From: Thermoplasmata archaeon
Lineage (GTDB): Archaea; Thermoplasmatota; Thermoplasmata; Thermoplasmatales; Thermoplasmataceae
Reading direction: 5' to 3'
Assembly (NCBI GenBank): GCA_021850745.1
Contig: JAJZKX010000087.1
Coordinates: forward strand, 1 to 7,349
Length of the DNA stretch: 7,349 nucleotides
This document shows, piece by piece, positions 1 to 5,058 of this stretch; position 1 is the first letter of the stretch, and every line of letters begins with the position of its first letter. A program made the position numbers and the translations under genes. The notes under the pieces were generated by a model. The model made no database searches, was not told the origin of the DNA, and worked only from the letters and a program-made list of their open reading frames with translations.

Positions 1-80
1 TCAACTATGCTTCCTACCACCTTGAAGGCTGCTTCCTGGTTCTTTTCTTTCCATCTGTGTTCAACAATAAGATTAACCAT
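1..80 (-). CDS. N-terminal fragment of an unidentified small protein (runs off left edge)
   Basis: An open frame begins with ATG at 80 and continues without a stop to base 1, giving 26 complete codons beginning MVNLIVEHRW. A GGTGA Shine-Dalgarno (91..87) stands 6 nt before the ATG, and an AT-rich box at 107-126 would place transcription start about 10 nt upstream of the start codon, so both signals support a real gene. The visible segment has a beta-strand (NLIVEHRW) followed by a charged helix, the opening pattern of many small dimeric ferredoxin-like proteins, but that is only a secondary-structure impression. The gene is divergent from the HTH_10 regulator and may share its control. Product not recognised. 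Confidence 0.55.
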   Translation of the reverse strand, partial: MVNLIVEHRWKEKNQEAAFKVVGSIV

Positions 81-106
81 CTTTTGTCACCAATTTATGA
101 TGACAG

Positions 107-126
107 GGCAAAATATATATTTATAA
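107..126. promoter_or_regulatory. AT-rich, probably bidirectional archaeal TATA region
   Basis: The stretch alternates A and T almost symmetrically and reads as a TATA box on both strands. On the plus strand its centre (about 116) is 26-27 nt before the ATG at 143, the spacing expected for a leaderless archaeal transcript. On the minus strand the same box would start transcription near base 90, leaving a short leader with the GGTGA ribosome site of the left-edge gene. Inferred from sequence and spacing only. Confidence 0.6.
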
Positions 127-141
127 CCGGTCTGGACCGGT
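126..141. promoter_or_regulatory. Operator-like perfect inverted repeat upstream of the HTH_10 gene
   Basis: ACCGGTC (126-132) and GACCGGT (135-141) form a perfect 7-bp inverted repeat around a 2-bp spacer. Because ACCGGT is itself palindromic, the site is also two ACCGGT copies exactly 10 bp apart, one helical turn. It lies between the TATA box and the start codon, over the expected transcription start, where a bound dimer would block initiation. The adjacent HTH_10 protein is the obvious candidate ligand (autoregulation), but that is inference. Confidence 0.5.
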
Positions 142-142
142 C

Positions 143-844
143 ATGGAGGAAATTGATCTTAAGCTGGTGAATGATCTGCCTTTCTGCAGGGTCTCAAAAA
201 GATTTCCTGATGCCACCATGCTGCGCTGGTGCAATTCGGCTGTGGATTATCTTGAATTTTATGCAGGTGATTCCACACTTGACAGGATTGCTGAAGCACT
301 GCCTGAGCTTGTTTCTTCACTTAAGAGCAGGATAATATTCCAGTCAAGGAAGGTGAACAGGATTTCTGTCATGGTTGCTTGCAGGTGCACCCGCCAGAAT
401 TCCACCATAAGGATGGCCGAATTCGACAGCTGCCTGTGGAAAGCGCCTGTGCAATATGAGAATGGTGAGGAAAACCTTTCTGTGGTTTCGCTTGAGGCCG
501 GAAATTTCAGGCAACTTTTTGATGATCTCAGTGCAGTGGGCACCGTGGGCATTGAAAGAAAACAGCAGATCGATCCAGAATCGCTCAGGGACATATACAC
601 AATATCAATGTCGCAGCTCTTCAACCCACTGACAGGAAAGCAGATGGAATACCTGTTGAACGCAATATCTGCAGGATATTTCTCAATCCCAAGAAAGATT
701 GACCTGGAGGAACTGGCCACACACATGGGCATATCCAAATCCACGCTTCAGGAACATGTAAGCAAGGCAACAACAAAGGTGATGTCATTTCTTGAGCCAT
801 ATCTGAGGCTTTACCTGGGAATGTCCGCCGGAAAGGATGAATGA
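143..844 (+). CDS. HTH_10 family (bacterio-opsin activator-like) transcriptional regulator
   Basis: A 233-residue DNA-binding regulator, expected in the cytoplasm. The C-terminal segment, residues about 161-214, fits the HTH_10 domain: it opens with LTGKQMEYL, contains AISAGYF and PRKIDLEELA (about 174-191), and has the recognition helix region MGISKSTLQEH (195-205). The N-terminal 150 residues form a mixed alpha/beta sensor-like region with cysteines at 15, 30, 80, 82 and 97, which I cannot assign to a named family. The ATG at 143 fits a leaderless start 26-27 nt after the TATA box; there is no Shine-Dalgarno. It is divergent from the left-edge gene and converges on the GNAT gene with 23 bp between stops. 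Targets and ligand cannot be read from the sequence. Family call is firm; specific role is unknown. Confidence 0.9.
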   Translation: MEEIDLKLVNDLPFCRVSKRFPDATMLRWCNSAVDYLEFYAGDSTLDRIAEALPELVSSLKSRIIFQSRKVNRISVMVACRCTRQNSTIRMAEFDSCLWKAPVQYENGEENLSVVSLEAGNFRQLFDDLSAVGTVGIERKQQIDPESLRDIYTISMSQLFNPLTGKQMEYLLNAISAGYFSIPRKIDLEELATHMGISKSTLQEHVSKATTKVMSFLEPYLRLYLGMSAGKDE

Positions 845-867
845 AGTTCAGCATCAACAGGACATGG

Positions 868-1575
868 CTAAATTTCCTTCTGAAACACTGAAGCGTAATC
901 AAAATCCCTGTCAAGCAGACCCTCTAGATAGTCGGGAATTCTGCCATGAACTTCCATGCATGTGAATCCTTCTCCAGACAGAGATATATGGTCATCCGGG
1001 ACAATGATCTGGTAGTCATGCCCGCCGACAGTTATAGCAATTCCGCCTTTCCCGTATCTTAAGTATCTGGCTGGAACCGAATCCACGTAACTGTACCTTA
1101 TGAAAGTCCAGCCCAGGTTAAGGTACCGGATTTCCTCTCCTGACGAGATCATTTCACCATTCATACTTTCACCCGCCGGTATTCCATCGAAAAATGCGAA
1201 TCTGGAAACGGCGGTAAATCCAAGCTTCAAGGCAAGTCCGGATGATTTCACATTGCCTTCGTGGATCAGCATTCTTACATATTTTTTCCCGGTGGTCCTG
1301 GCGGCTTCAATTGCTGCACTGGTCAGTTCGCTTCCGATTGACATTCTACGGAAGTCGGGGTCCACCCGGAGTCCGCTGAGCCATGCAGAATTATCCGGCA
1401 GGTACTCCAGCTTCAGGAAACCCCTGATGTCAGTTTCATCTTTCCAGACAAAGATCTGTCCGCTATCCAGATATGATGGGCCAATCCTGTTGATGTAATC
1501 CTCGTATCCGGATTTTCCCGAAATTTCACTTATCTTTGGCCAGTCTGCACGAGTTGCGAGCTCCACGGTCTGCAT
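868..1575 (-). CDS. GNAT-family N-acetyltransferase with an unassigned C-terminal domain
   Basis: A 235-residue protein. Residues about 1-130 form a GCN5-related acetyltransferase fold: beta4 ending in LRVDP (69-73), the acetyl-CoA loop RRMSIGS (76-82) followed by a long helix, then HEGNVKSSGLALKLGF (105-120), the usual N...lGF motif. In the CoA loop the first glycine of R-x-x-G-x-G is replaced by serine (S79), a mild deviation. Residues about 140-235 are an extra domain I do not recognise, so the substrate is unknown; proteins, peptides, polyamines or small amines are all possible. The frame stays open upstream to 1806, but I chose ATG 1575 because a TATA box centred near 1601 is 26 nt upstream (leaderless) and the GNAT fold begins right there (MQTVELATRADW). 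It converges with the HTH_10 gene. Confidence 0.87.
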   Translation of the reverse strand: MQTVELATRADWPKISEISGKSGYEDYINRIGPSYLDSGQIFVWKDETDIRGFLKLEYLPDNSAWLSGLRVDPDFRRMSIGSELTSAAIEAARTTGKKYVRMLIHEGNVKSSGLALKLGFTAVSRFAFFDGIPAGESMNGEMISSGEEIRYLNLGWTFIRYSYVDSVPARYLRYGKGGIAITVGGHDYQIIVPDDHISLSGEGFTCMEVHGRIPDYLEGLLDRDFDYASVFQKEI

Positions 1576-1593
1576 TGACAATGTATATGAGGG

Positions 1594-1613
1594 TGAAATA
1601 TATACAAATTTGT
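1594..1613 (-). promoter_or_regulatory. Leaderless promoter of the GNAT gene with overlapping palindrome
   Basis: On the minus strand this reads as TTTGTATATATTTC, a good archaeal TATA box centred near 1601, 26 nt from the ATG at 1575. A 10-bp perfect palindrome, ACAAATTTGT (1604-1613), overlaps the upstream edge of the box, where the BRE and TFB contacts would lie, and could be a regulator site. Two further TATATGC motifs at 1635-1641 and 1659-1665 lie upstream and may be weaker alternatives. Confidence 0.6.
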
Positions 1614-1682
1614 GAATATGCTTGGGCTCTGCCATATATGCGGGAAACCTGCGGCACTTATATGCAGGGCCTGTCATGAACC

Positions 1683-1696
1683 GGTCTGCGCGGACC
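1683..1696. repeat. Imperfect palindrome GGTC-TGCGCG-GACC
   Basis: GGTC (1683-1686) and GACC (1693-1696) flank TGCGCG, in which GCGC (1688-1691... read as GC/GC) is also symmetric; only the 1687/1692 pair does not match (T opposite G). It carries the same half-sites as the repeat at 126-141 and lies about 85 bp upstream of the GNAT TATA box in a gap without a gene. It may be a regulator-binding site or chance. Confidence 0.3.
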
Positions 1697-1773
1697 ACAT
1701 CACATCTTCTGGCATTTGCACTGCATGTCAGGAGAAGCGTGGAGGATTGACATTTTCTACCAGATAGGCTGGT

Positions 1774-1797
1774 TATCAGCGGTCCGGACCGTGGATA
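1774..1797. repeat. Palindrome just downstream of pheS
   Basis: CGGTCCGGACCG (1780-1791) is a perfect 12-bp palindrome. It is extended by TATC (1774-1777) and GATA (1794-1797), which pair across two unmatched positions on each side, for a 24-bp near-symmetric element. It begins about 12 nt after the pheS stop codon. It shares the GGTC-N2-GACC core with the repeat at 126-141. It could fold as a 3'-end hairpin of the pheS message or bind a dimeric regulator; no T-run follows it on the minus strand, so a classical terminator is not supported. The rest of the 1576-1809 gap holds no gene I can support. Confidence 0.4.
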
Positions 1798-1809
1798 ATA
1801 CAGCAATAA

Positions 1810-3312
1810 TCAGATTTTCACTCTGTATGATCTCAGCCAGTCCAGGTCGCTCTGATAGATATCCCTTATGTCGTCCAGTCCGAAATAGATCATGGCAAGC
1901 CTTTCAAGACCCAGCCCCCATGCAATGACAGGATGTTTCAGGCCAAGTGGCTGTGTAACTTCAGGCCTGAATACCCCTGAGCCTCCAAGTTCCATCTCCT
2001 TTCCATTGATGGTTACCATCACATCCATGCTTGGCTCAGTGTATGGGTAATAAGAGGGAATAAACCTAAGCTGTGTGAAACCAAGCCGCCTGTAGAATTC
2101 TTTCATCAGCCATTTCAGCGAGGCAAGGCTGGCATCCTTTCCATAATATGCGCCTTCTATCTGGTGAAGCTCAGCCAGGTGTTTCCAGTCAACGCTCTCA
2201 TGGCGGAAAACCTTTTCAACAGAGAAAACCGCCTGGGGCGCCTGCTTGTGTTCATAGAGGTAACGGATGGTGCTCACAGTCGTGTGAGTTCTGAGAAGCA
2301 GTTCAGCGGCCTTTTCGCTGGACCACCTGTAGCCCCATCCGGTGTACCCCCTTATGCCTTTCTCATGAACCTTCCTGAATATTTCCAGAACCTCAGGATG
2401 TTCCATTTCCAGATCAGTGCTTGAATCTATGTAGAATGTATCCTGCATATCCCTTGCGGGATGATCCTGTGGTATGAAGAGGGCATCCATGTTCCAGGCG
2501 GCGTGTTCGATGTAATGCCCTGACATCTCAGTGAATCCCAGATCAAGAAATATTTCTCTTACCATCCTGCTGAGGTATGATATGGGATGTATACCCGCAC
2601 CAAGAATCCGTTCAACCCTTGAGTTCATGTCATATCTCTGGAACGGCATAGATTTCCATGATCCAGACTGTATTATGTCGGGAGTAAGTGCGCCAATGCT
2701 CCCCTGGTTGCCGGAATTGGACTCAAGGACCCTTATTCCCGCTGGGTTTATCCGCACCACGCGAATTGTCCTCTTTCTTTCCTTTATTACGTTCTCTCTT
2801 TTCCTGAAGTGTTCCAGAATTTCCTGGTCAATGGGCTCTTCACCTTTTCTTATTTTCTCCAGAAACTGTCTCCGATTTTCAAGGTAAGAGAACATGGAAC
2901 TCTCAGGTGCAGGGAGGAGGCCGCCGGAAGGTTTGATGCCAAGTTTGGCAAGCTGTGCAAGTGCAATTTTCCCTTCACTTGGTCCCAGGGTTTGAAGAAC
3001 ATCCCTTACACTGGCATGCCCATTCTTGATGATCTGCAGAGCTTTTTCTTCTGGAAGTCCCTGGCGGAGAAATTTTTCTCCCTCATCCGTAAGGCTGTAT
3101 TCTGTGTGGTCTTCCCTTGATACGTCAATGAGTTTCTTGGATTCCAGCCAGGAAATTGCACTGGATATTTCTCTCTGCCCCAGACCCTCAATGGAAATTT
3201 CAGCCTCCGATATTTCTTTCCGTTGAGATAGGAAATTGAGCACCTTGACCTCATTTGGACTCACATCTGATGAAAACTGCTCTTTTCCGTAGGAATCAGG
3301 ATTGTCTGCCAT
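1810..3312 (-). CDS. pheS: Phenylalanyl-tRNA synthetase alpha subunit
   Basis: A complete 500-residue catalytic chain of the (alpha-beta)2 class II synthetase that charges tRNA-Phe with phenylalanine using ATP, in the cytoplasm. Residues about 15-85 form a winged-helix-like DNA/RNA-binding segment typical of archaeal and eukaryotic PheS, followed by a charged linker (about 145-185). The catalytic core shows the motif 1 region from HPISYLSRMVREIF (242-255), WNMDALFIPQDHPARD (273-288), motif 2 VFRHESVDWKH (368-378) with ELHQIEG (381-387), the phenylalanine-pocket segments FIPSYYPYTEPS (417-428) and GGSGVFRPEV (443-452), and motif 3 GLGLERLAMI (466-475) with its ATP-binding arginine. ATG 3312 has GGTGA 7 nt upstream. 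The partner gene pheT is not in the window on either side, so the beta chain must be encoded elsewhere. Confidence 0.97.
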   Translation of the reverse strand: MADNPDSYGKEQFSSDVSPNEVKVLNFLSQRKEISEAEISIEGLGQREISSAISWLESKKLIDVSREDHTEYSLTDEGEKFLRQGLPEEKALQIIKNGHASVRDVLQTLGPSEGKIALAQLAKLGIKPSGGLLPAPESSMFSYLENRRQFLEKIRKGEEPIDQEILEHFRKRENVIKERKRTIRVVRINPAGIRVLESNSGNQGSIGALTPDIIQSGSWKSMPFQRYDMNSRVERILGAGIHPISYLSRMVREIFLDLGFTEMSGHYIEHAAWNMDALFIPQDHPARDMQDTFYIDSSTDLEMEHPEVLEIFRKVHEKGIRGYTGWGYRWSSEKAAELLLRTHTTVSTIRYLYEHKQAPQAVFSVEKVFRHESVDWKHLAELHQIEGAYYGKDASLASLKWLMKEFYRRLGFTQLRFIPSYYPYTEPSMDVMVTINGKEMELGGSGVFRPEVTQPLGLKHPVIAWGLGLERLAMIYFGLDDIRDIYQSDLDWLRSYRVKI

Positions 3313-3319
3313 TCAAATA

Positions 3320-3324
3320 TCACC
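3320..3324 (-). promoter_or_regulatory. pheS ribosome-binding site
   Basis: On the minus strand GGTGA, complementary to the archaeal 16S 3' end, stands 7 nt before the ATG at 3312. It fixes the pheS start and implies a leadered message, unlike the leaderless GNAT and HTH_10 genes. Confidence 0.65.
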
Positions 3325-3336
3325 GCTGGGGATAAA

Positions 3337-3358
3337 CTGAAACACTGCCAGGTTTCAG
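3337..3358. promoter_or_regulatory. Inverted repeat in the pheS upstream region
   Basis: CTGAAAC (3337-3343) and GTTTCAG (3352-3358) are a perfect 7-bp inverted repeat around 8 nt, centred about 35 nt before the pheS ATG. If transcription starts upstream of it, it is a leader hairpin; otherwise it is a candidate operator at the promoter. A TATA box is not obvious: CAGTTTATCC (3339..3330) and the AT-rich palindrome TATGCATA (3384-3391) are the only weak candidates. No tRNA-sensing T-box features are visible. Confidence 0.35.
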
Positions 3359-3425
3359 AACCTTTTCTCAGGAACATGCTGAATATGCATAATTTGTTTT
3401 TCCTGCCATAACAGTAAACCTGCAG

Positions 3426-3776
3426 TTAATGCGGGTGTTCTTCCATGTACATGAAAAGTGGTATGAGGTCGCCCCTGACCTTCATGCCCATGTCCGTAAG
3501 TGAATATAAGATTCGTCCGTCAGATTCATATCTTGTGATCAAGCCAAGATCAAGGAGGTCCGTCAGGCGTTTGGATATCATGGTGGTGCTTGAGCCTGGT
3601 ATCTCCCTTCGTATCTCATTGAAATTGCTGCCGTGATCCACGTTCCCCAGGACCCCAAGAATCAGCATGGTATACTTTTTGCCAAGAACAGAGAGTAATG
3701 GTATCGATGGATCTATGCAGGTCTGCATGCCGTCGTGAAGTATCATACAACTTTCAACCCTGACATTCTGCGCCAT
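3426..3776 (-). CDS. HxlR-family winged-helix transcriptional regulator
   Basis: A small MarR-like DNA-binding protein of 116 residues from this start. The HxlR pattern is clear: a conserved cysteine near the N-terminus (TCIDPSIPLLSVLGKKYTMLIL, where the family usually has CPV...GGKWT..IL), then NFNEIRREIPG, STTMISKRLTDLLDLGLITR (recognition helix and following strand) and the wing ILYSLTDMGMKV. It ends with an acidic/His tail EEHPH. An upstream in-frame ATG at 3791 adds five residues, but GGAG (3787..3784) stands 7 nt before ATG 3776, so I prefer the shorter form. It is divergent from the cyclophilin gene and upstream of pheS. HxlR proteins often sense oxidants or reactive aldehydes through that cysteine and often control a neighbouring gene; the effector here is unknown. 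Confidence 0.88.
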   Translation of the reverse strand: MAQNVRVESCMILHDGMQTCIDPSIPLLSVLGKKYTMLILGVLGNVDHGSNFNEIRREIPGSSTTMISKRLTDLLDLGLITRYESDGRILYSLTDMGMKVRGDLIPLFMYMEEHPH

Positions 3777-3814
3777 TCTCTTTCTCCACATTCCGTGAGG
3801 TGTGCTTCAAATCC

Positions 3815-3838
3815 TTGTAATAAATCCGCGTTTAAATA
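3815..3838. promoter_or_regulatory. Divergent promoter elements between the HxlR and cyclophilin genes
   Basis: The minus strand has TATTTAAACGC and GATTTATTAC in this interval. The latter, centred near 3822, would start an HxlR message near 3796, just ahead of either HxlR start codon. TTTAAATA (3831-3838) contains the symmetric TTTAAA and could also serve the plus strand, where it would support an alternative cyclophilin start at 3853. Assigned by spacing only. Confidence 0.4.
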
Positions 3839-3878
3839 CCTGTGTTTTACCTATGATGGATATCCCATTGCCGCGAAA

Positions 3879-3888
3879 ACATAAATTA
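3879..3888 (+). promoter_or_regulatory. Probable TATA box of the cyclophilin gene
   Basis: ACATAAATTA is centred about 29 nt before ATG 3913, so transcription would begin within a few nucleotides of that codon. This near-leaderless arrangement supports 3913 over the upstream in-frame ATGs at 3853 and 3895. Confidence 0.45.
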
Positions 3889-3912
3889 GTGATCATGAAC
3901 TACAGGACTGCT

Positions 3913-4365
3913 ATGACATCTGTTTTACTGGAAACAACCATGGGAAACGTGAAGATAGAACTCTTTGATGATATGCCGGTTACTGCCGGGAACTTCAGGA
4001 AACTTGTAGAAAAGGGTTTTTACAATGGTGTTATTTTTCACCGTGTTATACCAGGTTTCATGATTCAGGGTGGGGACCCGACGGGCACTGGAATGGGTGG
4101 TCCCGGATATACCATAAAGGACGAGTTCAACAAGAAATACAGCAACTCAAGAGGCACGTTATCAATGGCAAATGCAGGACCGAACACCGGTGGCAGCCAG
4201 TTCTTCATAAATGTGGTTGACAACCATTATCTGGACGGCAAGCACCCTGTTTTTGGCAGGGTTACGGAAGGCATGGATGTTGTTGATTCCATAAGCAATG
4301 TGAAGAGGGACAGGAATGATCGTCCGCTGTCACAGGTCGCAATAAAGACCGCAAAGGTCCTGTGA
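3913..4365 (+). CDS. Cyclophilin-type peptidyl-prolyl cis-trans isomerase
   Basis: A single-domain cyclophilin of 150 residues that catalyses cis-trans isomerisation of Xaa-Pro bonds during protein folding. There is no signal peptide or membrane segment, so it should act in the cytoplasm. Signature residues are present: FHRVIPGFMIQGGD (42-55; R44 is the catalytic arginine, with F49, M50 and Q52), SMANAGPNTGGSQFFI (84-99) and YLDGKHPVFG (106-115; H111). The position of human CypA Trp121 is Tyr106, a change that in other cyclophilins lowers cyclosporin affinity. The start at 3913 (MTSVLLETTMGNV) fits the family, whose first strand begins there; upstream ATGs at 3853 and 3895 would add 20 or 6 residues of non-homologous-looking sequence. 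It is divergent from the HxlR gene and converges on mobB. Confidence 0.95.
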   Translation: MTSVLLETTMGNVKIELFDDMPVTAGNFRKLVEKGFYNGVIFHRVIPGFMIQGGDPTGTGMGGPGYTIKDEFNKKYSNSRGTLSMANAGPNTGGSQFFINVVDNHYLDGKHPVFGRVTEGMDVVDSISNVKRDRNDRPLSQVAIKTAKVL

Positions 4366-4374
4366 TGAGAGGAC

Positions 4375-4429
4375 ATTATTTGTTACCTGCAACAACCCAT
4401 AAGGGGCCTGTCCGGCCCCGTAACATAAT
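4375..4429. repeat. Compound inverted repeat (possible structured RNA element)
   Basis: GGGGCC (4403-4408) pairs with GGCCCC (4414-4419) across a 5-nt loop. The 3' arm continues without interruption into GTAACA (4420-4425), which pairs with TGTTAC (4381-4386), leaving a 16-nt bulge on the 5' side (4387-4402). Outside that, ATTAT (4375-4379) can pair with ATAAT (4425-4429). It begins 10 nt after the cyclophilin stop codon and is not followed closely by a T-run. It may be a 3' UTR structure, an RNA-stabilising element or part of a small RNA; nothing identifies a known family. Confidence 0.5.
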
Positions 4430-4454
4430 ATGAGAAACGCTGCTTCAACCAGTT

Positions 4455-4474
4455 CCTGTACATAATTATGCAGG
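4455..4474. repeat. Near-palindrome in the cyclophilin/mobB convergent gap
   Basis: CATAATTATG (4461-4470) is a perfect 10-bp palindrome, flanked by CCTG (4455-4458) and CAGG (4471-4474), which also pair if the TA at 4459-4460 is bulged. Its position between two converging gene ends makes a classical operator role unclear. Confidence 0.35.
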
Positions 4475-4498
4475 GGCTACCTTTCATAATTCAGACCT

Positions 4499-4528
4499 GG
4501 GGAAACCCGTGAATTTGTTCTACTTTTT
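4499..4528 (+). terminator. Probable terminator of the cyclophilin transcript
   Basis: A small GNRA-type hairpin, GGG-GAAA-CCC (4499-4508), is followed by a T-rich tract ending in TTTTT (4524-4528). Archaeal RNA polymerase terminates at oligo-T tracts, and this is the first T5 after the cyclophilin stop. Prediction only; the hairpin may be incidental. Confidence 0.35.
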
Positions 4529-4552
4529 ATCCATATGCCAACGCAACTCAGG

Positions 4553-5047
4553 TTATGCTGATTCTCCGCTATTCCCCTGTTCCTCCACAAATGACACAAT
4601 GAAATTGACAATATCTGTGCTTTCATTCATAAGGCTGAAATCGTATACCTCGTTGCCAACTTCCACCCTGGCATAAACGGCAGATGATTCCTGGCCAACC
4701 TGTTTCCCTTGCAAACCTAAGCGAATATCAAATTTCACTGCAGATGCTTCGCCGGTGAATCCTTCCACAATGCATACGCTGGAATAGTTCCCGGCAAGCT
4801 TCAAAAGTCCCTTGAGATACACATATCCGCCAATGCTGATGAACGATTTCGATGGGGATCGGCCCATGGATATGACTGCACCCTCAGTAACAGCCCGGTA
4901 CGTGTCCTTTCCCCGGGTATCAAACTCTGCGTCATCATGGGGAATATCCTTGATAAATGAAACCCGGATGCCACGGCGTGACAGAGCACCAATGATCTGT
5001 TCAGCAAGCGATGTCTTTCCGGAGCCACTTGGCCCTGAGATCAGCAT
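4553..5047 (-). CDS. mobB: Molybdopterin-guanine dinucleotide biosynthesis protein MobB
   Basis: A 164-residue P-loop GTP-binding protein that assists addition of a nucleotide to molybdopterin in molybdenum/tungsten cofactor maturation. The Walker A motif GPSGSGKTS is at residues 5-13, followed by the MobB signature KDIPHDDAEFDTRGKDTYR (33-51) with the GKD-T/S-YR core, and VCIVEGF (91-97) as the Walker B-like strand; the C-terminal third is variable. It is the last gene of the moeA-moeA-mobB cluster, with 11 bp between the moeA stop and this ATG. Only four residues precede the P-loop from ATG 5047, which is short for the family, and the strong AGGAGG lies 17 nt away. An AUC start at 5059 would add four residues (see finding). 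mobA is not in the window. Confidence 0.9.
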   Translation of the reverse strand: MLISGPSGSGKTSLAEQIIGALSRRGIRVSFIKDIPHDDAEFDTRGKDTYRAVTEGAVISMGRSPSKSFISIGGYVYLKGLLKLAGNYSSVCIVEGFTGEASAVKFDIRLGLQGKQVGQESSAVYARVEVGNEVYDFSLMNESTDIVNFIVSFVEEQGNSGESA

Positions 5048-5058
5048 CAGTAACGAGA

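Noticed and set aside
1635..1669. Direct repeat TATATGC(A)GGG at 1635-1644 and 1659-1669.
   Set aside because: Only two short copies 24 bp apart; treated as possible accessory TATA-like motifs, not as a repeat array.
1576..1806. N-terminal extension of the GNAT protein: the frame is open upstream to a TTG at 1806.
   Set aside because: The extra 77 residues look non-globular and unlike GNAT proteins, and a TATA box exactly 26 nt before ATG 1575 would be inside the longer gene.
1576..1809. Possible tRNA or other known RNA gene in the pheS/GNAT gap.
   Set aside because: No T-loop consensus (GGTTCRANNCC) or cloverleaf was found on either strand here or in the other gaps.
1716..1928. Plus-strand open frame across the pheS end and the gap.
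   Set aside because: It overlaps the conserved motif 3 region of pheS on the opposite strand, has no promoter at the right distance and no recognisable protein features.
3802..3912. Longer cyclophilin from an in-frame start at 3802, 3853 or 3895.
   Set aside because: The cyclophilin fold begins at MTSVLLETTMGNV; upstream residues look like translated promoter DNA, and the TATA at 3879-3888 lies inside the longer versions. 3895 cannot be fully excluded.
4362..4368. GTGATGA overlapping the cyclophilin stop resembles a C box of a C/D guide RNA.
   Set aside because: No D box (CTGA) or C'/D' pair lies at a fitting distance, so a guide RNA is not supported.
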